Source: Nipponacmea schrenckii (Eukaryota; Mollusca; Gastropoda; Lottiidae). From it: 64,000 nt of DNA. Shown here piece by piece: positions 37,191-47,450 of the stretch (the stretch's first letter is position 1; the number at the start of each line of letters is the position of its first letter). The translations under genes and the position numbers were made by a program. A model generated the notes under the pieces. That model was not told the DNA's origin and searched no databases. It worked only from the letters and a program-made list of their open reading frames with translations. The DNA lies in the NCBI GenBank assembly GCA_030562195.1, contig JAUJPP010000005.1:36505106-36569105 (forward strand). Direction: 5' to 3'.

Positions 37191-39000
37191 CGGAGACAAC
37201 TTCGAGTTAACTCTATAGAAATCGGTGGGTGAAAACACCAGTTCTCAAAACGGGTGAAACAACAACCACGGTTGAACATGAAAACGGGTGAAACCACTGA
37301 TAGCGAGAGCGGAATTCGATGAAATTCTGTACTGAATATGCTTAATAAAACAATTATTTCCAATTGTAGGGAAGCGTTGTCGAAGCATAGAAAATGTATA
37401 ACTATCACCGAAAGTGTTATAATCGATTTACAGATAAGTCTAAATTAGGCAGGGCTGTTAAAAAATCTGAACAGTCTACTTTCAAGGGTGGAAGAAAGGA
37501 TTTTTGTTAGCATTTTCTTTCATATTGTTATGAATATAACCACAATTGGCTCATATTTTAATATGCTTATTTTTAGGTTGGCTAAGGGAAGCTGCAACAG
37601 TAAAAAAGAATGAAAATGTTTTAAGACACATCAGAGATAAGATTGTGTGGCTATTGAAGTGCAATATCATGCTCACGTGTCTTTTTTTTAGTCAGGAGCA
37701 AGTACATCCAGGTGGGTTCGAACATCTGAATGTGGTTCACTTTTGTGTCATAAATGCCAGTTACTTATCAACCACTTTTGCTGGTTGTTGTTAAAAGTTG
37801 TGTCTTTCTATGTATATGTGGTGAAGTTGATGTATACGATAAAATATTTGATGCATTTATTGATATTGTAAGAAGAAGGATTTTATGAAGGAAAGAAATT
37901 CTCAGAATGTCTAGACTGTTAGGTATGGATGTTATATTTTTGTTTGAAATTATATTATTATAATAATAATGATCATCCCACATCTTTCCTCTTTTCTTTT
38001 TCGCGATTCTCCCACTCCTTAGACAGACCATTGTCCTGAAAAGGATGATAAAACCACTGCAGGATCTTATATCTGAGCAATGATTGTGTCATCCTTTTTC
38101 AGTTCATTTGCTTTGAAGTTAAGTTTGGAGCTGTTTTGAAGTGAAATGGTTTTTGTTGATGATATAACACAAGGCTATATTTTAGGAAATTCGCCATCTT
38201 CAAGTGACACATTTCTAAAAATAGAACGAACTAAATTCGTATACAATCATTAGCATAAAATGTTTTACTGGTCTGAGTCCTCACGTACTGATTTGAGTTC
38301 TAGTGATAACTGTAAAAATTGTAAACTCACTGGATCAGAAAAGATGGTTGAAATAGTTTCCTATGATGAAGGGATTTGATGTATTTTGTTTGTCAGTTAA
38401 AATGTAAAATTTATTAGTCTACATTCAATTATTAAGTCATATTAAAGCTGCTACAATGAATGTATTTAGTGATTATTATCTCCCTTTATGTAATCTAGAA
38501 ATATAGATTGAGAGGATTTGGCCATGTTTTTTTTTTCTATAAATTGAATCGGCTACAAGCTTTTATGCAAGTAGATATTGCAAGTTTTCCTGATGAGCCT
38601 ATTTGATTGCATTTTAGACCAAATATTTTATCATAATATTTTTTTAGACGGAAATTTGTTAACATTATTGTGCGTTTTGTGGATTTCAGCGTTTTATTAC
38701 GAAATCGGGTATTTTTATTAATTGCACCAGTGGAATCTATATCATATATCCAACAATTCCTGAAAATTTCATGCTTCCCCAATTTGCAGATGTATTTTCA
38801 TAGCTAGGTGAAATCATGATATGTGAAGGGAATAAGACAAAAGTGCGCATCTTTAAAGCCTGAAAATGAAGTTGTGGCACTTTCTGAAAGTGGGAGCATT
38901 ATTTTTTTAGTTTGCTACAACACATAGGAAGAGATCCCAGATTGTGTTACAAAAAGTCAAAGTCCACGGCCTATTACGCAAAAAGCTAACAAAAGAACTG
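37191..39000. other. Unassigned repeat-rich DNA
   Basis: A short frame at about 37397-37510 contains a His-x3-Cys-Tyr-x2-Phe-Thr pattern (YHRKCYNRFTD) that I associate with domesticated or mobile-element proteins, but it is isolated. The rest shows only short unrecognised frames. Confidence 0.3.
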
Positions 39001-39007
39001 TCCGCTC

Positions 39008-39310
39008 TCGATGTCATCAAATCGGAATTATAATTTTGAATTATTTCTCTTAACGGAAACATGGCTTGACATAATCATCTACTCTAACACCCTTTCTATC
39101 GATGGTTTTCATACACCGATAAGGAAGGAGAGACTAGGTGGGCGGTATGGTGGTATTTCTCTTTATATTCGTAATAACTATTTCTTTAAGTGCAGGGATG
39201 AACTTGAGACTGACGGTACAGAAGGTAATAAGACACCTGTTTTAATGTGGTGTTGCAAAAATATTTTCGTTATTGGGATAATCTGTGCTATACCAAGAAA
39301 GTGTTAAACC
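39008..39310 (+). mobile_element. LINE endonuclease-domain fragment
   Basis: A frame of about 98 codons with LLTETWLD, SIDGFHTPIRKERLGG and RYGGISLYIRNN, the early motifs of the apurinic-type endonuclease of a non-LTR retrotransposon (ORF2). The domain breaks off before the catalytic His, and the reverse transcriptase does not follow in frame. Confidence 0.75.
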
Positions 39311-39463
39311 ATTAACAAAAATATTGTTGCAAGACCACTTTCTAAATGACAACGTATCATCTCATGTAATCAGCTATGGGAGCTGTGTCGTTACTGATAA
39401 TCAGAGGGGTAATTAATGTTCACAGTAAAGTCTAAAGGGTCTGCTGTCTTCTATTTTTGTAAA

Positions 39464-39640
39464 GGGTCCGTTGGCCGAGTGGTGTAGACGTTTGACATGT
39501 ATTGCTGGTGATAAGGTGCCTGCTTATGAGATCGCTGGTTCAAAACAGGTTCGGTCTCATCCAATTTTCAGCACTAGAATCTGTGCTGTACCAAAAAAGT
39601 GTTATCCCAATAACGAAAATATTATTGTCCGCGTAATTTA
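39464..39640 (+). mobile_element. tRNA-derived SINE
   Basis: Starts with a tRNA-like head. TTGGCCGAGTGGTGTAGAC fits an A box of Leu/Ser-type tRNAs, and GGTTCAAAACA about 60 bp later fits a degenerate B box. The acceptor and anticodon stems do not pair well, so this is not a functional tRNA. A 30-bp tail phrase (CTGTGCTGTACCAAAAAAGTG) also occurs at about 39281-39305. Confidence 0.65.
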
Positions 39641-39919
39641 ACAAATTTAATTGTAAAAACGTACTGCATGGGATTATAAAAGATTCATTTGGCCAACCCG
39701 CCTGGCCATTCAAGTAAAGCTCATATTTGAGCAGGTAACAAAACCCAAAAAGTAATTTACTACCCCTTGTAAATAATGGAGTTCCAGCTTTTATTTCAAA
39801 AGGCAAAGCTGACTGTCTGAATAAGTAACTTACAAAAAAACGGAAGTAATGGTTTTTAAGAATGGTGGTGTACTATAAAAATGGGAGAAATGATATTATC
39901 GGGGGGAAGTGGTTGAAGT

Positions 39920-40310
39920 TGTCACTCAATACAAATATCTAGTTGTAATATTTTGTAACAGATTACAACATTACAAAACTCTAAAACCTCATGCATATCA
40001 CTTAAGGCACTCAATTGCTTCTATCGAAGCTGGAGCAAAGAAATTAAATAGCTTTTAAGTTATGTGACTCTATGTTAGTCCATATCTTGACCTATGATGC
40101 AGAGGTATGTGGCACAATGATTCGACCTGATATAGAGCATGTTCAGAACAAATTCTGTAAGTGGTTGATCTGCACTGGAACCAAAACTACCAATTCCGTG
40201 GCAAGGGCAGAATGTGGAAGACTTGAGCTGTGAACAAATTACTTCTTGAAACCCACTGTTTATTTTTTAAAAATCCAATGTATGAATAATACCAGGCTAT
40301 GTTCATTAGG
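39920..40310 (+). mobile_element. LINE ORF2 C-terminal remnant
   Basis: Across shifting frames the DNA encodes YKYL, then ILTYDAEVCGT, IEHVQNKFCKWL and ARAECGRLEL. These are typical of the region after the reverse transcriptase in CR1/jockey-like LINEs. Stops and frameshifts are frequent. Confidence 0.65.
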
Positions 40311-40859
40311 ATTATATGAGAGCGAAGCTCTCTCTTATGGTAACATGTATACATGTAAGCTTATATGTATCAGAATTTTGCACCACTGGTAGTCAAAAAA
40401 AAAAGATGGCCGCCATGTTTGTTTACAGCTAGGTCGCAGTCAATCAAGGTAGTCTTGGAGTGAATATTCTGGAATTCTTAAAATAAATTACATTTCTTTC
40501 ATAAACTCTAAAATAGATGTTTCGTACCGTATTTCAAAACCTTACATATAATCTTAATTTGTCCTGAATGTTCTATGCGGGATTTCCATTAACAAGTTTA
40601 TCTCATATAAGAGTTGTCTTCCCTTGCCATCGAAATTACCATGACAGGGCGTCATTATTATCAATAGCCCTAGTCTGCGCTAAGGCCATGCCTTATTCAT
40701 ATTATTTATTGTATTTTTGTATATCTATATTATTTATAGTGTTTTCTATATTGTATATGTTTTATAATACTGAAATACATGAATTGAATTGATTTGAATT
40801 GAAGTAACTTACAGCTCAATCACAACTAGACATCACAATTCACAGCTTCCGGTTATAGA

Positions 40860-41265
40860 TCAAAATATAAATTCACTCTAAATCATACACATCATCCCTC
40901 AGGAGGTTGAAAATTTAATTTCTACCTCTAAAGACTGCAACTAACAGTTCTCTACTCAGTCTCACATCTAACATTTTCAAAAATACTTCTCTCGGAAAAT
41001 TTCATTATTACTGATCTGCAAAGTGGCTTTCTTTGCGGCGATTTAACAACTTTTCAACTAATAGATCTCTTACTATTGTTGTCAAGCCATTGAACAATCC
41101 TCGTGTACAAGGGCAGTGCTCTGAAAGAGTTCCAGCTGGTTTTCCACAGGGCTCAATCCTTAACCATATCTGTTTCGTATTGATATACATGTAATGATAT
41201 TGTAAACGAGATTTACTCTAATATTCGTTACAGATGACGCCGTCTTCTCTTTATCTGAAAATCGA
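40860..41265 (+). mobile_element. LINE reverse-transcriptase remnant
   Basis: Broken frames encode ITDLQSGFLCGD, then a GFPQGSIL-like box (about 41139-41165) and NDIVNEIYSNIR before a DDA-like site. This is the core of a LINE reverse transcriptase. It lies downstream of C-terminal LINE sequence, so it is either a separate copy or a rearrangement. Confidence 0.6.
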
Positions 41266-41413
41266 TGACCGGAATGCTTCCGCTTTATTTATCTCCAAGG
41301 TGCTATGACAATGATAGGAGCCTAGAGTGATTATCTATGGGTTCGAGTTAATCTTGAACTGAACTGACCCTAAATTCATGAATTTTTCCAACGCATTTCT
41401 TTCCCTTGAAGGT

Positions 41414-41470
41414 CTACTTGGTCGTTTATCTGCTCCTCTTGGTCGTTCATCTACTACTCTTGGTCGTTTG
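41414..41470. repeat. 21-bp tandem repeat, 3 copies
   Basis: Three diverged copies of a unit containing CTTGGTCGTT(T/C)ATCT. Short and non-coding. Confidence 0.6.
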
Positions 41471-41542
41471 GGTAATTTTATCTCTTAATTTCAAATTTAA
41501 AAGTTTTCCATGACATTTCTTGAGTAGCCTAAGTTAATTTTT

Positions 41543-41559
41543 ATACGCCCACACATTAA

Positions 41560-41592
<33 letters not shown>

Positions 41593-42099
41593 TCTTGTTC
41601 TTGTCTGTCTGTCTGTCGTGTGTGCTGGGTCTGTCTGTCTGTCTGTCTGTCCACAAATATGACTTATGAATATTTGCAATTACCCAATGATGAAGCCTAT
41701 TAAAAATCAGACCAATCGGAAAATATTTTCTATGAGTTATTGCCCTTGTCCTTTAATATTTTGTGGACACGACAGAGAGCTGGTTTCTTGATGGATTTTG
41801 ACGAAACTTGTCAAAATTTTAGCTGGTAAACCCTCTGGAAGGCACAATGTTTTGCAGGTTTTGACAAAACTAGACTGGAGTCTTTGTAATCACCCAAGGA
41901 TGAAGCCCATTAAAAATCAGACCAATCGAAAAGTATTAAAATGAGTTTTTGCCCTAGATCTTTAATTCTTTGTGGACCCACTAGAGAGCTGATTTTCATG
42001 ATGGATTTGGATGAAAGTTATTGTGAGAGTAATTAAAATTCAAGGAAAATCTTTCATTTACCGATACAAATTGGCTGCCATTATAAATGTGGGCGTATT
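41543..42099. mobile_element. Tandem-core repeat element with TIRs and (CTGT)n
   Basis: Ends are the inverted pair ATACGCCCACA (from 41543) and TGTGGGCGTAT (to 42099). Inside are an interrupted (CTGT)n tract (41561-41652) and about two ~200-bp units with CCAATGATGAAGCC or CCAAGGATGAAGCC, ATTAAAAATCAGACCAATCG and TTGCCCT. No open frame, so non-autonomous. It is related to 32556-32985 and to the large array at 53.9-55.5 kb. Confidence 0.7.
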
Positions 42100-43830
42100 A
42101 CGATGGCCATCGCTATTTTTCTATTTTCATAAATTTGATTTTCATTAAGTAAGATCATTTTTTCGTTATCATCATTTTGATTTTGCTTAACTTGTTTCAT
42201 AATTTCCTGGAATTGAAATACTAAAGACAGTGCACAGCTAGATGCTATGACTAATTAATTTAATAGATTTTAAAAATTACCATGTCGCAACTCAAATGCC
42301 AGTCAATATTTTTTTTTTAAATTATTATTTATTATGGCGAAAAAATGTAGCATAGGTACAAATGAATCACAAACATTTATATATACAATAGTTAATGGGA
42401 ATTGTACACATGATTCTAATTACTACAAAAGCCGCAAAATAATATTGAAAAACAAAATCACGTTAAAGGTAAACAAAAATTAATACAAGAAAAGTGGGAA
42501 GGGGTGGGAGGGAAATAAAAAGATATAGATGTGTCTCCTTTCGAGTGTCGCTGAACTAAGAATAACGAAAGCACAGGAGCAAACAAGTGAACAAATTCAG
42601 CGGATTAAGAGTTAACTAAATTCGATTGAAGTTCGGAGACTGATATATATTCAGGTCGAGCGTTAAAGATATGAGTTAAAGAGGCGAACGAATAGTTAGT
42701 AATGATAATTAAACATTTTATATATAAAATTAAACTAGGTGCTAGGAGTAGGAATTTTAATAATTCAAATTTTAAAGATATGTCTCAGCCAGGTGTAAGA
42801 AGAATGAACAAAATAGAAAGGACAATTTTTTCTTGGATGGTACTCTTAACCCACACTTAAATGTATTTCATTTTCTCTGTGCCCCCTCCTCTCTCCCCCT
42901 TCATCGTCATAATAGTAGGAAGGGTATAATTGACGCTCTTTATGCGTTGGTGTTGCAGGATATGCTTTCTCTGAACACTTAGCCACTACCTCCTACTTCC
43001 TTTTTCCAGAAAAAGAACTAATTTGATTGTTGTAGGCTAAATAAAACAAAATTATGGTATAGTTATTCCCTCAAACCCCACACAATTAACTTTTTGCTTA
43101 TTTCGATGTTAGGTTTTCAGTAGGGCCCTACTCTGAAATATTCTACAATATTCCTACCTTCTTGGTACACAATGTGCTGACCCCTTTGCTAGGTACAAAA
43201 TATGGAATTAAACGTCTATGGAAAATTGAGCTAATAGAGAAGAACGACAACAGTGTTGTCCAGAGGAACTTAGCCAATGGTCCCATGAAGTTAATTCCAT
43301 CTCCTACGGATATATTTCTACTTTAATAGCTAAAATCTAGCAGCCCTTACACTTGAATCTCTCACGACTTTTGTGTTTGGTTTCCTCTAAGGTTTGACTT
43401 GATAAGATTGATATAATTGATTCTCTGCCTCTGAAATGTAATCCTCCCTATTCAGTACGACGCAACATGAACTTTTGTCACTCTTTTAAATAACAATGCT
43501 ATCGTTTTTCTTTAAAAAGAAATTCGTAAATTTAACGCTTCACGTTCTACTCGCGTGAGATTAGACTTCTCTCGTGTTATAGAAAGATTTGATATTTGGC
43601 TATTTATACTTGGAAATACGTTCAATATTTCAGGATGAATGTGGCCTTAGGTGGTTTCCACGTGGAGGGTGGTTTCAAAAGGTATGTGCAACTGAGATTA
43701 CGCTGAAATCGTTCAAAAGATGGTCAAAGATACTCAAGGTTCGGTAATTAAGGTGTCGAAATAAATTTAAGTCCACTGTCTAAGATTGAATGCTGAAGGG
43801 GTGCGGCCTCCCCATATATGTTCCCCAGTA
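42100..43830. other. Intergenic, no gene recognised
   Basis: AT-rich DNA without an open frame, domain or clear repeat that I can support. Confidence 0.4.
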
Positions 43831-43831
43831 A

Positions 43832-44388
43832 TTAGTTTGAAGACTTATTCAGTGCTTGAAGCTGGTGTGTTAAAACAAATAAATATTGTAGGCTGTTTCT
43901 GGAGACCAGATTAACTTGGTTGAATGAGGTATTTGCAAACTGGTCGCGATTGTTGAGGCCTACATGCAGAATTACCGTAGCTGGTTTGGGATCATGAACG
44001 TAAGATTCATGGATGGACTGGATGTGATGGATTTCTGTAGAGCAAGTAGATTCCATGATGAATTGTCCTTGACTTTGACGATAAAAGGGTTTGGATATAA
44101 TGGATGTCGACGGAGTGATTGGAACTGGTTTGGTAGTTGTTAGGAATTGTAGTTGTTAGCATTGGGTACGGCCTGAGATCTGGTTCGAGGTGGGGATGTT
44201 CTGGGTGCACGACTTGACATGGTTGGAGAATTCGGGGTGGTTTGTCGATCCAAAAACAATTCCAAAATTTGAAAAAAGGGACGACCAGTAACCAAATGCG
44301 CATCTAAGTTTCCATTATTTTGATCATTCCTTAATATCCTGTGAAAATTGGCATGTGACAATGTAGAGATAAGACTGAAGGTCAACAT
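43832..44388 (-). mobile_element. Possible SGNH-domain element remnant
   Basis: Minus-strand frames overlap with shifts. One contains ATVILHVGLNNRD, which resembles the block of SGNH hydrolases (HVGxND) carried by some retroelements, followed by NQVNLVSRN. An upstream frame is rich in Ser, Arg and Pro. There is no intact gene, and the mobile-element origin is inferred. Confidence 0.3.
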
Positions 44389-44837
44389 TTATAAAATAGG
44401 ATACAAAGGTATGTGGATTATTGACAACTACTTGTGAAGGGTTTAAAAATATAGACTCTGAAAAGATCCAATATGATCAAAACTATTTTCTAATTAAATC
44501 AAAGCTATATATTTAAATAAATTTATTTATACATTTCCATACTTAAAAGAGATACTGTGTATTAGCATGAACGTAAGATTTTAGTTCTCAAGAATGTGAG
44601 TATATATTCATTAGTGAACTTACCTTACCTGGTGTCATAAAGTAAAACAATCCCTTAAAATCTGAAAAACACATAAAACTAAATCATTTTCGAAAAACGC
44701 TTAACCAATTTATTATGCGTTTTTCAATAATCAAATCCATCTTTATGGATAATTACTTAGTTTTTTTTTTCATATTTAAGTATTTTTTATGTTATTTATG
44801 GCAGCAGGTATATTTACTGATGAAAAGAGCTCTTATT

Positions 44838-44855
44838 GGCCTATTATCCCTTTAA
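44838..44855. repeat. Orphan TTAA-MITE end
   Basis: GGCCTATTATCCCTTTAA matches the right end of the MITE at 58864-59333. No partner end was found nearby, so it is probably a truncated copy. Confidence 0.4.
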
Positions 44856-45106
44856 AGCATATTTTTATTTTTGGTCACATAACAGTCCCTTTCATAGCGT
44901 TCTAATACAGAAACAATTATACTACAAAGTTCATTTTAAAAAAGGGGGGCGTTTTCAAATTTTCTTCCCACTGAAACTCTATGGCTCATACATATTTATC
45001 ATAATATATATAATATTTATAATATCTTGGTCCTGATTTCATTCTGGGGTGTTTTTCTTTCTTCTCCTTGATATATTTTCCTTTTAATTTTCAGGTGGAG
45101 TCAAAC

Positions 45107-47077
45107 ATGAAACTAATGGCGATACTGAGCTTGTTTATTCTATTGATAGAAATAATGGAAATTCATGCTGTTGATTCTAGGTTCATCTTAGACAAAACAT
45201 TTTCCAGGGCCTACAATATTGGACAATCCTCTCTGGAGATCTACGAGGATTCGATGACTTCAAAAAATAGCGCCATCTTCCGAATCAGTCACCAAAATAA
45301 AGAAGTGTTAAAAATAAATATCGGACTCGGGAGTCAAATTTCAAAGGTGCAGGAACATGGGACTAATGATAGTTTAGAGGTTACTTTAACGAATGGCGAT
45401 GGCTTTAATATAATAATGAATTCCAAAAGTGGACCGAATCCCCCCAGTAGCTGTTATAGTGTCTCAAAGAGAAGCTCGGAGCCGGACTGTGTTGACATGG
45501 GCACGGCCTATTGGTACGGAGGGTCCGAGATGAGGAAACAATATTGGCCAATTAACAAGGTGAACGTTCCAATGAAGGCGTATGTCTCTCACGACACAAT
45601 TCAAGACATGTTTGGATCCGTTGTAGAGAGATATTTTCTTGGTTCTAATGGGACTGCCATAACAATGGACGAAGATCAGCCATTGTTCGCAAGCATAAAC
45701 GACAATGGAAACAATCAAATCTGTCTCAAGAGTCAAAACGTTCAACCGTATGCTTATTCAATCTTTAAAAGGGTAACCCTGACATATTCTGTTTGCTCTT
45801 CAACTGATGTTAAGGCAATACACGATTCCACAAGAAGCAGGTTTAAGAAACCGACCGGAATACCTAATCCCGATTTATTCCGGAAACCAATCTGGTCCAC
45901 ATGGGCTCAATACAAGGCCGATATTAATCAATCGATAGTCATCGACTTCTTGAATACCATCGAGAAAAACAACTTTACTATAGGACAGCTGGAGATCGAC
46001 GACAACTGGACTCCAAAATATGGCGACCTGGTCTTTAAAACTTCAACCTTTCCCAACGCTTCCACCATGATTGCAGAAATTCATTCCCGAAATTTACCTG
46101 TTACTTTATGGGTCCATCCTTTCTTGAACAATGACTCTGAAGGATTTAAAACAGCTGAAGATCATGGGTACCTTGTGATGAATTGGTTAGGCACAAAACC
46201 AGCTTTGACCAACTGGTGGAATGGAAAAGATTCTGGAGTCATTGATTTCACCAACCCAGCCGCAGCCGATTGGTATCTTGCCGAGTTGAAGAAACTTCAA
46301 GCCATTGGAGTCGATTCTTTCAAATTTGATGCAGGAGAAACTACTTATCTACCAGTAACACGCTATAGACTTCATAATGGCACTGGAAACCCCGATAGTT
46401 ATACTCAAGCATATGCAAGGACTGTTGCTAGAATTGATCCAAAAAACAGAATAGAGATCCGAACTGGTGTCCAGACTCAAGATCTACCGGTGATGGTCAG
46501 ACAGATTGACAAATACTCAACCTGGGGTTACGACGAGGGCTTTAAAACAATTTTAACAACGGCATTGACCTTCAGTATATTCGGTTACCCGTTTGTCATG
46601 CCCGATTATATTGGAGGAAACGGATACAACGGAAATCTCCCTAGTTCTGAACTGTACATCCGGTGGGTTCAAGCCAATGCATTAATGCCAATAATGCAAT
46701 TTTCTTACACTCCTTGGTTTTTCAAAAATGAAACTGTGTCTAAAATTACGAGAGACATGATAGCTTTACATGAATCTTATGGCGATATGTTTGTGGAACT
46801 TGCTCGTAATTCAACGGTCACGGGTGACCCCATCATTCGTCCTATGTGGTGGATCGCCCCAAATGATGTAGAAGCGCTTACTACTGATTCCCAATTCATG
46901 CTTGGTGACGATGTTTTGGTCGCTCCCGTAATGGACCAAGGCGTGACATCAAGACAGATTTATCTCCCTTCAGGCCAGTGGAAGGATGAACTGAATGGAC
47001 AGATTATCTCGGGACCTCGAACTTTGGACTATCCAGTCAAAATAGAAGATTTACCACGATTTACTAAAATAAATTAG
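45107..47077 (+). CDS. Secreted GH31 glycosidase, MYORG-like
   Basis: A family 31 glycoside hydrolase of the group related to vertebrate MYORG, which is reported to act as an alpha-galactosidase. One coding exon of 656 residues follows a 3' splice site (TTTTCAG at 45088-45094), so a 5' UTR intron is likely. The ATG at 45107 is preferred to one at 45068, which lies in the polypyrimidine tract. A signal peptide (MKLMAILSLFILLIEI, cleavage near Ala21) replaces the transmembrane anchor of MYORG. Substrate-barrel motifs include QLEIDDNWTPKYGD, the nucleophile FKFDAGE (Asp408) and the probable acid/base IDKYSTWGYDEG (Asp468). Also visible are GYPFVMPDYIGGN and a C-terminal LVAPVMDQG strand. Several N-glycosylation sequons fit secretion. 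AATAAA occurs at about 47171. The frame is intact. Confidence 0.9.
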   Translation: MKLMAILSLFILLIEIMEIHAVDSRFILDKTFSRAYNIGQSSLEIYEDSMTSKNSAIFRISHQNKEVLKINIGLGSQISKVQEHGTNDSLEVTLTNGDGFNIIMNSKSGPNPPSSCYSVSKRSSEPDCVDMGTAYWYGGSEMRKQYWPINKVNVPMKAYVSHDTIQDMFGSVVERYFLGSNGTAITMDEDQPLFASINDNGNNQICLKSQNVQPYAYSIFKRVTLTYSVCSSTDVKAIHDSTRSRFKKPTGIPNPDLFRKPIWSTWAQYKADINQSIVIDFLNTIEKNNFTIGQLEIDDNWTPKYGDLVFKTSTFPNASTMIAEIHSRNLPVTLWVHPFLNNDSEGFKTAEDHGYLVMNWLGTKPALTNWWNGKDSGVIDFTNPAAADWYLAELKKLQAIGVDSFKFDAGETTYLPVTRYRLHNGTGNPDSYTQAYARTVARIDPKNRIEIRTGVQTQDLPVMVRQIDKYSTWGYDEGFKTILTTALTFSIFGYPFVMPDYIGGNGYNGNLPSSELYIRWVQANALMPIMQFSYTPWFFKNETVSKITRDMIALHESYGDMFVELARNSTVTGDPIIRPMWWIAPNDVEALTTDSQFMLGDDVLVAPVMDQGVTSRQIYLPSGQWKDELNGQIISGPRTLDYPVKIEDLPRFTKIN

Positions 47078-47375
47078 TCCTAATAATTACTTTCTATGAT
47101 TTTAACAAAAATAGAAAGTCTTTTTATCATGCAAATTGGTGACATTGGGTCCATCAGTCGTATTCACCAATAAACGAACGTAACCTATAGGTTTGTCCTA
47201 TAATCCTGCCTGGGATTTTTCACACAATTTTCTTTTACTGTGGGGATGTTTTTGATTATTTGTATCAAATTGAGATGTCTCTTTCTATTGTAAAATCTCC
47301 TCCCCCACCAACTTTTTTTTTAATCGTTATTTATAGATTCTTGAATCCACATGGTAGCGTTAATTTAACGTAGCA

Positions 47376-47383
47376 TGACGTCA
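47376..47383 (+). promoter_or_regulatory. CRE/ATF site upstream of SEC62
   Basis: A perfect palindrome TGACGTCA 68 bp upstream of the canonical SEC62 start. CREB/ATF factors, some of them ER-stress responsive, bind this core. The regulatory role is inferred. Confidence 0.4.
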
Positions 47384-47450
47384 TAGAATGGGGAATCCCT
47401 CAATGTAGGTCAATTTTTAAAACGAGTCCAGTCTAGGAAAGCCACGTAAG

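Noticed and set aside
39464..39560. Functional tRNA gene
   Set aside because: A- and B-box-like sequences are present, but acceptor, anticodon and T stems do not pair and the B box is degenerate.
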